DNA of 64,000 nt from Acidobacteriota bacterium (GTDB lineage: Bacteria; Acidobacteriota; Terriglobia; Acidiferrales; UBA7541). Of the stretch, positions 26,566-34,407 are shown piece after piece (position 1 is the first letter of the stretch; each line of letters starts with the position of its first letter). Under the pieces are notes generated by a model. It was not told the DNA's origin, made no database searches, and saw only the letters and a program-made list of their open reading frames with translations. The position numbers and the translations under genes are program-made. Location of the stretch: assembly GCA_003225315.1 (NCBI GenBank), contig QHZD01000042.1:1-64000 (forward strand). The letters are read 5' to 3'.

Positions 26566-28065
26566 ATGAAACCTCTTTCTGTTGTTTTGCTAATGCTACT
26601 CGCGGTGCCGTGTTTTGCAGCGGAATTGACGGGGAATTGGGCGGTTCGCGACCCCTTGCCCGACGGCACCTTTCGCACTACCTACCTGGATCTCCATCAG
26701 GAAGGCTCCCGCATAACCGGATCGATTCGGGTCACTCAGTTTTATTACAAGATTGTCGAGAGCACCTGTGGACCTGATGGATTCACGCTCACCGGGAGCA
26801 TGATGGACGGAACCAATGAGCGCCGCGTGAAATATGAAGGCAAGCTTGTGGGTGACGAGTTGCACGTGGCCACGCGAAGGCGGCCCGATAGCGAGCTCAT
26901 CCAGATGATCGCTCACCTTGCTCCACCTAGCGAGGGCGCCTATCCCGCGCGCCTCCCGCCGCCGGTAATTCATAAGGTTCCGTACAACGGCCTTGCCAAA
27001 ACGCCTCCTATGGGCTGGAACAGTTGGAATAAGTTCGCAGGCCGTGTGGATGACGCCGCTGTGCGCTCGATGGCCGATGCCATGGCCACCAACGGGATGA
27101 AGGATGCGGGCTATCAGTACATCAACATTGACGACACGTGGGAAGCGAGCCGCGACCCGCAAGGAAATATCACTACTAACAAAAAATTTCCGGATATGAA
27201 AGCTCTCGCCGACTACGTGCACAGCAAGGGTTTAAAGATCGGCATCTATTCTTCTCCCGGCCCCAATACCTGTGCCGGATACGAAGGCAGTTACGGCCAC
27301 GAAGAACAGGACGCACGGACCTATGCGGCGTGGGGCATCGACTATCTGAAGTACGACTGGTGTGGCGCTCGCAATATTTATACCGATCAGGAAATGCAAG
27401 CCGTTTACCAGGAGATGGGTGAGGCGCTTCTGAAATCGGGGCGTCCAATTCTCTACAGCCTTTGTCAGTATGGCCGCGATGATGTGTGGAAGTGGGGACC
27501 CGAGGTAGGCGGCAATGCCTGGCGTACCACGGGAGACATTCGCGACACCTGGGACTCGATGACCAAGATCGGTTTTTCACAAGCCGAACTGGCTGTGTGG
27601 GCTGCGCCGGGACATTGGAACGATCCGGACATGCTCGAAATCGGCAACGGCGGCATGACCGACGACGAATACCGAACGCACATGAGCCTGTGGTCCATTC
27701 TCGCTGCGCCTCTGCTCGCCGGAAACGATTTGCGAAACATGACCCCCACGATCCTGGAGATCCTCATCAACCGGGAAGTCATCGCCGTCGACCAGGACAA
27801 GGATGGCAAACAGGGCCGGCGCATTGCGAAATCCGGAGATCAAGAAGTCTGGGTGAGGCCACTGTCTGGAGGCGCGCAGGCAATTGGATTGTTTAACCGC
27901 GGCGACGCGCCGGCAAAGATCACGGCCAAGTGGTCGGACCTGGGCTTGAAGGCGCACGCGCACGCGAGAGATCTCTGGGCTCACAGCGATCTGAAGCTGG
28001 ACGGGGAGGAATACTCGGTGACTGTGCCCGCGCACGGCGTGGTGATGCTTCGTATCGCGAAGTGA
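26566..28065 (+). CDS. GH27 alpha-galactosidase with N-terminal beta-domain
   Basis: 499 aa. Signal peptide MKPLSVVLLMLLAVPCFA. An extra beta-rich domain occupies about 20-120. The GH27 barrel starts at TPPMGWNSWNKF (146-157). The nucleophile is Asp264 in YLKYDWC and the acid/base Asp324 in TTGDIRDTW, as expected for the family. A C-terminal beta-sandwich follows. It removes terminal alpha-galactose (or, in some members, beta-L-arabinopyranose) from plant polysaccharides. A 232-bp gap separates it from the GMC gene. Confidence 0.93.
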   Translation: MKPLSVVLLMLLAVPCFAAELTGNWAVRDPLPDGTFRTTYLDLHQEGSRITGSIRVTQFYYKIVESTCGPDGFTLTGSMMDGTNERRVKYEGKLVGDELHVATRRRPDSELIQMIAHLAPPSEGAYPARLPPPVIHKVPYNGLAKTPPMGWNSWNKFAGRVDDAAVRSMADAMATNGMKDAGYQYINIDDTWEASRDPQGNITTNKKFPDMKALADYVHSKGLKIGIYSSPGPNTCAGYEGSYGHEEQDARTYAAWGIDYLKYDWCGARNIYTDQEMQAVYQEMGEALLKSGRPILYSLCQYGRDDVWKWGPEVGGNAWRTTGDIRDTWDSMTKIGFSQAELAVWAAPGHWNDPDMLEIGNGGMTDDEYRTHMSLWSILAAPLLAGNDLRNMTPTILEILINREVIAVDQDKDGKQGRRIAKSGDQEVWVRPLSGGAQAIGLFNRGDAPAKITAKWSDLGLKAHAHARDLWAHSDLKLDGEEYSVTVPAHGVVMLRIAK

Positions 28066-28207
28066 GCGCATGCAAGGGTTTGCGCTCAGGCAGCAATTGA
28101 AGTTGGCAAGGTCGTTCACTTTTCGCCGAAGTACACGGACGCCCTGCGTCGGCTAACACCTGAGTCCTGGACTCCCTATCAAACCCACTGAGTGGCCGTC
28201 GGCTGCC

Positions 28208-29578
28208 ATGCACACAGGAGAGACCATTACGACCGAAAGAGATTTGCTTTCCCGGAAGAAGTTTTGTGAGGTGCTGGGCGGGACACTCTTGTCGACACTC
28301 GCAAAGCCGAAACTTCTTTTCCCTGGCGCTAGTGATGCGCGCCGTCCTGCGATCGACGTAGCCGCAATTGATCGGGCGCGCATTCTGCGCGCCGCGAGAC
28401 GATACCTGCGGGAGGCACCCCTTACGATTACGTCTTTCCCCGCCGCGCGCCGCGCCGGAGGTAAGCACGACTATTTCTCTGAAGGCGACTATTGGTGGCC
28501 GGACCCGGCAAATCCTACCGGTCCGTTCATCCAGCGCGACGGCTTGACCAATCCGGACAACTTTACCGATCACCGCCGCGCGCTCATTCGGTTGAGTGTC
28601 CAGATGCCCGCACTTTCCGCGGCGTGGCTGATCACAAAAGAGGAAAGCCATGCGGCACACGCTGCAGCGCATCTACGTGCCTGGTTTGTTGACGAAACAA
28701 CGCGTATGAATCCGAATCTCGAATTTGCACAGGCGATTCACGGGCGGACTGCCGGCCGGGGCATTGGAATCATTGATACTGTGCATCTCGTTGAGGTGGC
28801 GCGCGCCGCTGCGGCGCTGGAAGGTTCGAAATCGTTTACGAGTGAAGTAGGGGATAAGGTGAAGCGCTGGTTTTCCGAGTATCTCACCTGGATGACGACT
28901 TCCCCGCACGGTATCGAAGAACGAGAAGCAAAGAATAATCATGGAACCTGCTGGGTTCTGCAGGTGACTGAGTTCGCGCGTTATACCGAAAACGCTGAGC
29001 TTGTGCGGTTCTGCCGAAAGCGGTTTACTTCTGTGCTCGTACCGAATCAAATCGCGCCAAACGGCAGCTTTCCCCTCGAGCTGGCGCGCACGAAGCCCTA
29101 CGCGTATTCGTTGTTCAATCTCGACGCACTTGCCACCGCGTGCCACATTCTTTCCATCGGACAAGACTCTCTCTGGGAATTTGAATTGCCAGATGGCCGC
29201 GGCATGCGAAAGGCATTGGAATACATGTTTCCGTACATTGCAGACAAGACGAGCTGGCCCCTGCCGGCTGATGTGCAATATTTCGATCACTGGCCGGTGC
29301 GTCAGCCCAGCCTGCTCTTTGCGGGTCTTGGTCTTTCTCGGATGGACTATCTAGAGCTATGGCAACGGCTCAATCCTGATCCAACCGTGGCCGAAGTCAT
29401 CCGAAACTTTCCGATTCGGCAGCCTCTGCTCTGGCTGTTCGACAAAGCACGCTCGATTTCTTTAGCCCCCCATCATCCACAGACCTGCTCCACACCAATC
29501 GCGTCGGCTCAGCGTACTTGGCAAGCTGTCTCAGGAGGGGCAATGGGCACACCTTGGGTCAGACTGTCATTCGGGTAG
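28208..29578 (+). CDS. Alginate-lyase-fold polysaccharide lyase (PL5/PL38-like)
   Basis: 456 aa. The N-terminus has a Tat-like SRKKFCEVLGG followed by a hydrophobic stretch, suggesting export. The alpha/alpha-toroid alginate_lyase domain shows DYWWPDP, DNFTDHRR and the family hallmark NNHGTCW (about 239-245). Related PL38 enzymes cut glucuronan, PL5 cuts alginate. A uronic-acid polymer as substrate is inferred. The last ~23 codons overlap the 3' end of the convergent regulator gene by 70 bp. Confidence 0.85.
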   Translation: MHTGETITTERDLLSRKKFCEVLGGTLLSTLAKPKLLFPGASDARRPAIDVAAIDRARILRAARRYLREAPLTITSFPAARRAGGKHDYFSEGDYWWPDPANPTGPFIQRDGLTNPDNFTDHRRALIRLSVQMPALSAAWLITKEESHAAHAAAHLRAWFVDETTRMNPNLEFAQAIHGRTAGRGIGIIDTVHLVEVARAAAALEGSKSFTSEVGDKVKRWFSEYLTWMTTSPHGIEEREAKNNHGTCWVLQVTEFARYTENAELVRFCRKRFTSVLVPNQIAPNGSFPLELARTKPYAYSLFNLDALATACHILSIGQDSLWEFELPDGRGMRKALEYMFPYIADKTSWPLPADVQYFDHWPVRQPSLLFAGLGLSRMDYLELWQRLNPDPTVAEVIRNFPIRQPLLWLFDKARSISLAPHHPQTCSTPIASAQRTWQAVSGGAMGTPWVRLSFG

Positions 29579-30681
29579 AAGTGATCGACCGTACGCGGCG
29601 TTATCAGCTTATGTTCCACAAACACCGCTGGAGGGACTGGCCGCCGGTTCAGAATATCCAGGCTGACGCGAATAAGGTCCTCGCCATAGCGTTCTGGAAA
29701 GAAAGCAACCGACCCCAGAAGACGAGTGTTTGGCTGGCGCAACTCAGCTCTTCCTTCGGGGGAAGCATTGTGCCCCATGATTGCGCAGCACTCGCTGCGG
29801 CCCGCCTCTTGGAAAGCGCGCAGTGCCCCGAGCGCGCTCGGATCATTAATGGCTCCCACCAACTGGCGGCGCGCCCGCGTCGAACGCAAGTGTTTGCGCA
29901 CGGCTTCAAAGCTCGGCCCCAATTCGCCGTCGCCGTCAAGGTGCGTGATCCGGCATTCCTTCGCCGCGGGCAGAAAAGAGCCGAGTCCAACCAGAATCCC
30001 TGTGAGCCGCATGCGCGGCAAATTTCCGGCGCGTGGCAACTCAAGCAAGATGATCTCGTCCAGTTCCGAGTACCAGTTTTCCTTTACCCATCTGCCGAGG
30101 TAACGCCCGGCAATCAGACCAGCCTCGTAGTTGTTCGCGCCGTAGTAGGTGGCGCCCGGATGCGGAATATCAATTGCAATTAACGGAATGCCAGCTTCGC
30201 GGTACTTCGCTGCGACAATTGGGGCGACATCCTGGTCGGTTTGAAACTCGATGACCAAGTCCACTTTTTCGCGGACCAAGAGGTCTGCATTGTGCTGCGC
30301 GATCTTCGCGCTGTAGCGGTTATCGAGGGAAATCAGTTCAATCCCCTCCGCAACCGCGGCTCGCTGCAGGCTGACGGAAACCTCCCTGGAAAATTGATAG
30401 TCGGCTCCTTGTGCGGCATACCCGAGGCGATACAGTTTTTGCTTCCAAGGCCGAAGGCACGACTGATAGAGGTTCTCCCCCACCTTTTCCACCATGCCGC
30501 ATTTCTCGAGCGTATAGAGCAGCCGAAACACCATCGTCTTCGGCAGGCCACTCCGAGAGGCAATTTCTCTGAGACGTAGGGCTTCTCCTGGAGACCGGAA
30601 TGCTGTAAACAGCCGGGAGGAGTGGACAACAGACTTGACCAGGTAAGCGTCCCTAGAGCGGACATCGCAGTCCATAGGCAT
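29509..30681 (-). CDS. IclR-type HTH fused to sugar-binding periplasmic-protein domain, regulator
   Basis: 390 aa. Residues about 14-75 form an IclR-type winged HTH (LREIASRSGLPKTMVFRLLYTLEKCGMVEK). In place of the IclR effector domain there is a type-1 periplasmic-binding-protein domain of the LacI/ribose kind (about 85-380: VDLVIEFQTDQDVAPIVAAKYREAGIPLIAIDIP; ISFGV-like NDPSALGALRAFQ). It has no signal peptide, so it is cytoplasmic. It is divergent from rhaI across a 229-bp region holding a perfect palindrome, and probably controls the rhamnose genes. ATG 30675 is an alternative start. Confidence 0.82.
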   Translation of the reverse strand: MPMDCDVRSRDAYLVKSVVHSSRLFTAFRSPGEALRLREIASRSGLPKTMVFRLLYTLEKCGMVEKVGENLYQSCLRPWKQKLYRLGYAAQGADYQFSREVSVSLQRAAVAEGIELISLDNRYSAKIAQHNADLLVREKVDLVIEFQTDQDVAPIVAAKYREAGIPLIAIDIPHPGATYYGANNYEAGLIAGRYLGRWVKENWYSELDEIILLELPRAGNLPRMRLTGILVGLGSFLPAAKECRITHLDGDGELGPSFEAVRKHLRSTRARRQLVGAINDPSALGALRAFQEAGRSECCAIMGHNASPEGRAELRQPNTRLLGSVAFFPERYGEDLIRVSLDILNRRPVPPAVFVEHKLITPRTVDHFYPNDSLTQGVPIAPPETACQVR

Positions 30682-30822
30682 GGAAAGATAGACCGGTCAG
30701 AGCGTTTTGCCAAGCGAAATCTAGCCAAATCTATCTGCGACCCTGGCTCAAAGCCAAGTCCCAGTGCCTGGCCTAAGCTCTTGCGCTCATACTACTTTTG
30801 AGAGAGGGGAGGGCAGAATCGA

Positions 30823-30834
30823 CATTGCGCAATG
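30823..30834. promoter_or_regulatory. 12-bp perfect palindrome, candidate operator
   Basis: CATTGCGCAATG is a perfect inverted repeat in the divergent region between the IclR-PBP regulator and rhaI, 77 bp before the rhaI start. A direct repeat gccaa also lies nearer the regulator (about 30704-30730). Operator function is an inference from position and symmetry only. Confidence 0.35.
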
Positions 30835-30910
30835 CGAAATGCTCATTCCTCTAAAGAAATATCGTGACTCAGATCGCAACAGAAATGTACGCTCCCTCTC
30901 GGAAAATCGT

Positions 30911-32101
30911 ATGCGCTCGCAGGAGACAGATAGAGTATTCCAATCGCTGGAAGAGTTCCGCATCGAAATTCCTTCCTGGGGTTTCGCAAATACCGGCACT
31001 CGCTTTGGAAAGTTTACTCAGGCGGCCGCTGCCACGACTCCCGAAGAAAAGTTCAGCGATGCGGGCCAGGTTCACTTGCTCACCGGCGTTTGCCCAACTG
31101 TGGCGCTGCACGTTCTGTGGGATCTTCCCGAAGGAATCCAGAGTACAGACACAGTGAATAAACTGGCCGCGCGCTACGGTATCCGTCCCGGCTCGATCAA
31201 CCCTAACCTGTTTCAAGATCAAGTTTACAAGTACGGATCATTTGGCAATCCCGATCTATCCATCCGTGAGCAGGCGTTGCGGCATGTCAAAGAGAGCATC
31301 GAGATTGCCCAGCATCTGAATAGCCGCGATATCTCCTTGTGGTTTGCGGACGGGTCAAATTATCCGGGTACGGCGAATATCCGCCAAAGAAAGCGGTGGT
31401 TCGAGGAGTACCTACGAGCCTCTCATGCCGCCCTGGCTCCTTATCAGCGGATGCTAGTGGAATACAAGCCGTTCGAGCCGGCTTTTTATCACACCGATCT
31501 CGCCGATTGGGGCATGTCCCTATTGATGGCGCGCACAGCAGGTCCTAGAGCCAAGGTTCTAGTCGACACGGGGCACCATTATTTATCGCAAAATATCGAG
31601 CAAATTGTGGCTTGGCTCTTGTCGGAGAACATGTTGGGCGGATTTCACTTCAATGATCGCCGGTATGCCGACGATGATCTGACCATGGGATCCATCGATC
31701 CTTATCAGGTTTTCCGGATCTTCAATGAGATTCTCTTTTTCGAGCGGGAGACGGGAAAACGGGCTGACATCGCATATATGATTGACCAAAGCCACAACCT
31801 TAAAAACAAGATTGAGGCCATGATTCAGACGGTAGTCATGGCACAGCAACTCTATTCAAAAGCAGCACTCGTTGACCACAAGAAGCTCGCCGAGGCCCAA
31901 AACGACGCCGACCTCCTGGGAGCCGAATCCATATTGCAGGACGCCTTTGCGACGGACGTAAGACCCGCGATTCAAGAATGGCGCGCTTCCAAAGGGATGC
32001 CAACGGACCCCTTGAACGCATTTCGCGAGAGTGGGTACTTACTGCGCATTACCAAGGAGCGGGCAGCACGAAGCGCACAGAGCGTCTCTTCTTATGCCTA
32101 G
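30911..32101 (+). CDS. rhaI: L-rhamnose isomerase, RhaI type
   Basis: 396 aa from ATG 30911; the frame is open back to GTG 30764 but that segment resembles nothing. Family signature IPSWGFANTGTRFGKF is near the start. Metal-site residues are visible: Glu in LVEYKPFEPAFYH, Asp in VLVDTGHHY, His and Asp in GGFHFNDRRYADDDL. It converts L-rhamnose to L-rhamnulose and belongs to the Pseudomonas stutzeri-type RhaI rather than E. coli RhaA. The stop overlaps the start of the rhaB remnant by 8 bp. Confidence 0.92.
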   Translation: MRSQETDRVFQSLEEFRIEIPSWGFANTGTRFGKFTQAAAATTPEEKFSDAGQVHLLTGVCPTVALHVLWDLPEGIQSTDTVNKLAARYGIRPGSINPNLFQDQVYKYGSFGNPDLSIREQALRHVKESIEIAQHLNSRDISLWFADGSNYPGTANIRQRKRWFEEYLRASHAALAPYQRMLVEYKPFEPAFYHTDLADWGMSLLMARTAGPRAKVLVDTGHHYLSQNIEQIVAWLLSENMLGGFHFNDRRYADDDLTMGSIDPYQVFRIFNEILFFERETGKRADIAYMIDQSHNLKNKIEAMIQTVVMAQQLYSKAALVDHKKLAEAQNDADLLGAESILQDAFATDVRPAIQEWRASKGMPTDPLNAFRESGYLLRITKERAARSAQSVSSYA

Positions 32102-32438
32102 TAGCAGGCCAACCAAGACCTATCTTGCATTCGATTTTGGCGCTGAAAGCGGTCGCGCTGTTTTGGCGCATTTGCATGCAGGCACAATCAGGACTGAGGA
32201 AGTCCATCGATTTCCAAATGCGCCGGTATCTTACGGTGGTTCTTTGCACTGGGATGTTGCGCGGTTGTGGTGGGCAGTAGGAAAGGCGCTCGCGAAACTC
32301 GACAAAACAAAACTGGAGGGGATCGGCGTGGACGCCTGGGGTGTTGATTATGCGCTTTTGGGAGATCGAGGCGAACTGCTCCAGAATCCCTACCATTACC
32401 GCGATACGCGCACGAATGGACAAGAACGTTTTCAGTGA
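32094..32438 (+). pseudogene. rhaB: Truncated rhamnulokinase (RhaB) N-terminal remnant
   Basis: About 114 codons matching only the first quarter of a FGGY-type rhamnulokinase: YLAFDFGAESGRAVL, GSLHWDVARLWW, GIGVDAWGVDYALL, NPYHYRDTRT. Intact RhaB is about 470-490 aa. At 32410-32418 the family sequence NG-M-DK-VF continues in the next frame (atggacaagaacgtttt), as if about 5 bp were lost at the repeat aatgg. After about 20 more bases the kinase similarity stops. The rest of the catalytic domains is missing and rhaM follows within 80 bp. No kinase activity is expected. Confidence 0.82.
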
Positions 32439-32517
32439 ACGTGACGGGAAATTATCTTCTGGCCCGCGAAAGCGGGTATTCAAAGACCAAAATCTGCCAG
32501 CGATAGGCAGGGACGTC

Positions 32518-32835
32518 ATGAAGCGCGTGTGTTTTGTGCTGCTGGTGAAGCCGGATCGTCTCGAGGAGTACAAACAACGCCATCGTGTTGTTTGGCCCGA
32601 GTTGCAGGCTGCACTGCGCGAAGCCGGTTGGAACAACTACTCACTGTTTCTCCGGCCCGACGGGCTGCTCGTCGGTTATTTGGAAACCACGGATTTCGAA
32701 CGTGCGCGTGCGGAGATGGCCAAACGAGAAGTAAATGAACGCTGGCAGCGCGAAATGGCTGGGTTTTTCGTGCAGCCTGAGGGCGTTTTGCCGGATCGTA
32801 TGATGGTTCCGTTGGAAGAAGTATTTCATTTGTAG
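32518..32835 (+). CDS. rhaM: L-rhamnose mutarotase
   Basis: 105 aa, the normal family length. RHRVVWPEL contains His22 at the same position as in E. coli RhaM, followed by GWNNYSLFL and a C-terminal LEEVFHL. It interconverts alpha and beta anomers of L-rhamnose. Start ATG 32518; a longer frame exists upstream but it runs through the rhaB debris. It lies 18 bp before rhaT. Confidence 0.93.
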   Translation: MKRVCFVLLVKPDRLEEYKQRHRVVWPELQAALREAGWNNYSLFLRPDGLLVGYLETTDFERARAEMAKREVNERWQREMAGFFVQPEGVLPDRMMVPLEEVFHL

Positions 32836-32853
32836 TTCGCACTTGATGACGAA

Positions 32854-34080
32854 ATGACTCCAAATCCTGCCCTGGGAGTGTTTCTGCACTGGCTCGGTGG
32901 TCTCGCGTCCGGCAGCTTCTATGTGCCTTATCGCGGCGTGAAACACTGGGCGTGGGAAACATTTTGGCTCGCAGGCGGCATATTCAGTTGGATCATTGCG
33001 CCCTGGCTCCTGGGTCTGCTCATCACCAAAGATTTGGGAGCAGTTCTCTCCGAGAGTCCCAAGATCACGCTCTTCTGGACTTTCTTCTTTGGCCTGCTCT
33101 GGGGAATTGGCGGCTTGACGTTCGGATTGACGATGCGTTATCTGGGGCTCTCGCTCGGCATGGCGGTTGTTCTAGGCCTCTGTGCTGCATTTGGAACACT
33201 GATGCCGCCGATTTTTCGTGGTGAGTTCATGACGCAGGTCCTGGGGACAAACTCGGGGCGAGTGATTCTTTTGGGAATTGTTGTCTGCCTGGTTGGTATT
33301 GCCCTTGCCGGATTGGCAGGCGTTTACAAAGAACGGACCATGTCGCCCGAACAGCAGAAGGCCGCAATCAACGAATTTAACCTGAAAAAGGGAGTTGCTG
33401 TGGCCACGCTGTCCGGAGTCATGAGCGCCTGCTTTGCCTACGGGTTGGCGGCGGGAGATCCCATCAAATCACTAACGTTGAGGCATGGCACACCGGTTCT
33501 CTGGCAGGGATTGCCAGTGCTGGTTGTGATTTTGATTGGCGGCTTCACCACAAATTTCATCTGGTGTGTGATCCTCAATATCCGGAACAAGACCGGATAC
33601 CAGTATTTCCGTTTACAGTCGCGATCACTTAACCCAGTCGAGCAACAAGAAACGATCATCGAAACGGCCATCGATGCTTATGGTCGAGAAGTGGTCGAGC
33701 ACCCGGCTTCCTCAATGAAAGTAGTAGATCTCGAACAAAGGTCCGTGATTCCCGTGGCCGAACCTCCCACAAAAAAGCAACATCTGGTCCGAGTCCCCAT
33801 GTTGGCGAACTATTTGTTCTGCGCCTTGGCCGGCACGACCTGGTATTTCCAGTTTTTTTTCTACACAATGGGCGAAACACAGATGGGCAGATACAAGTTT
33901 TCCAGTTGGACGCTCCACATGGCTAGCATCATCATCTTTAGCAGCCTATGGGGGATCAGCTTGAAAGAGTGGAAAGGAGCGGGAGTCCGCGCAGGTTGGT
34001 GCCTTTTCTTCGCTCTTGCCCTGCTGATCGGGTCGACTGCCATCGTTGGTTATGGCAACTACCTTGCGCTGCTGCATTAG
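32854..34080 (+). CDS. rhaT: L-rhamnose/proton symporter RhaT
   Basis: 408 aa, about ten membrane helices. RhaT signatures: LASGSFYVPYRGVKHWAWE, GGIFSWIIAPW, WGIGGLTFGLTMRYLGLSLG and a C-terminal WYFQFFFYTMGE. It takes L-rhamnose across the inner membrane with protons. It continues the rhaI-rhaB'-rhaM operon, so uptake, anomer conversion and isomerisation are kept even though the kinase gene is broken. Confidence 0.95.
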   Translation: MTPNPALGVFLHWLGGLASGSFYVPYRGVKHWAWETFWLAGGIFSWIIAPWLLGLLITKDLGAVLSESPKITLFWTFFFGLLWGIGGLTFGLTMRYLGLSLGMAVVLGLCAAFGTLMPPIFRGEFMTQVLGTNSGRVILLGIVVCLVGIALAGLAGVYKERTMSPEQQKAAINEFNLKKGVAVATLSGVMSACFAYGLAAGDPIKSLTLRHGTPVLWQGLPVLVVILIGGFTTNFIWCVILNIRNKTGYQYFRLQSRSLNPVEQQETIIETAIDAYGREVVEHPASSMKVVDLEQRSVIPVAEPPTKKQHLVRVPMLANYLFCALAGTTWYFQFFFYTMGETQMGRYKFSSWTLHMASIIIFSSLWGISLKEWKGAGVRAGWCLFFALALLIGSTAIVGYGNYLALLH

Positions 34081-34407
34081 CGGATTCCTATCGGCCCTTC
34101 CGATTCGTCACTGCAAGTTCTTCAATTGATCGTTTTGTGGGGCGAAACGAGCTACTTTATGGGCGGAGCGCGCGTCGCATGCAGCCAAAGATGATCCTTC
34201 ACTAAGTCCAATTGCTTCAGGATGCGGCAGTCAACTGGGACTTCGGGAGGAATTTTGCACTGAGGAACGCGTTTGGCTCGTCTCGAATCGCTTGGCGCCC
34301 GCTCCGGCAGGGGACTAGGGTCATGTGCTAGGTATGTCTTTATTTGCATTGATTTCGGCCTTCCGACGGAACGGCAAGTTAGTGTGTCCGTCAAAAGGAG
34401 ATCAAAA
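34081..34407. other. Intergenic region upstream of second TonB receptor
   Basis: A 327-bp gap with no convincing gene. The right half is more A/T-rich (tctttatttgcattgattt, about 34337-34355) and may hold a promoter, but hexamers are not clear. Its end carries aaaaggag 7 bp before ATG 34408, which decides the receptor start. The gap suggests the receptor has its own transcript. Confidence 0.5.

Noticed and set aside
30764-30910. Longer RhaI starting at GTG 30764
   Set aside because: The extra 49 residues are unlike RhaI N-termini, run through the palindromic operator candidate, and lack a suitable ribosome site.
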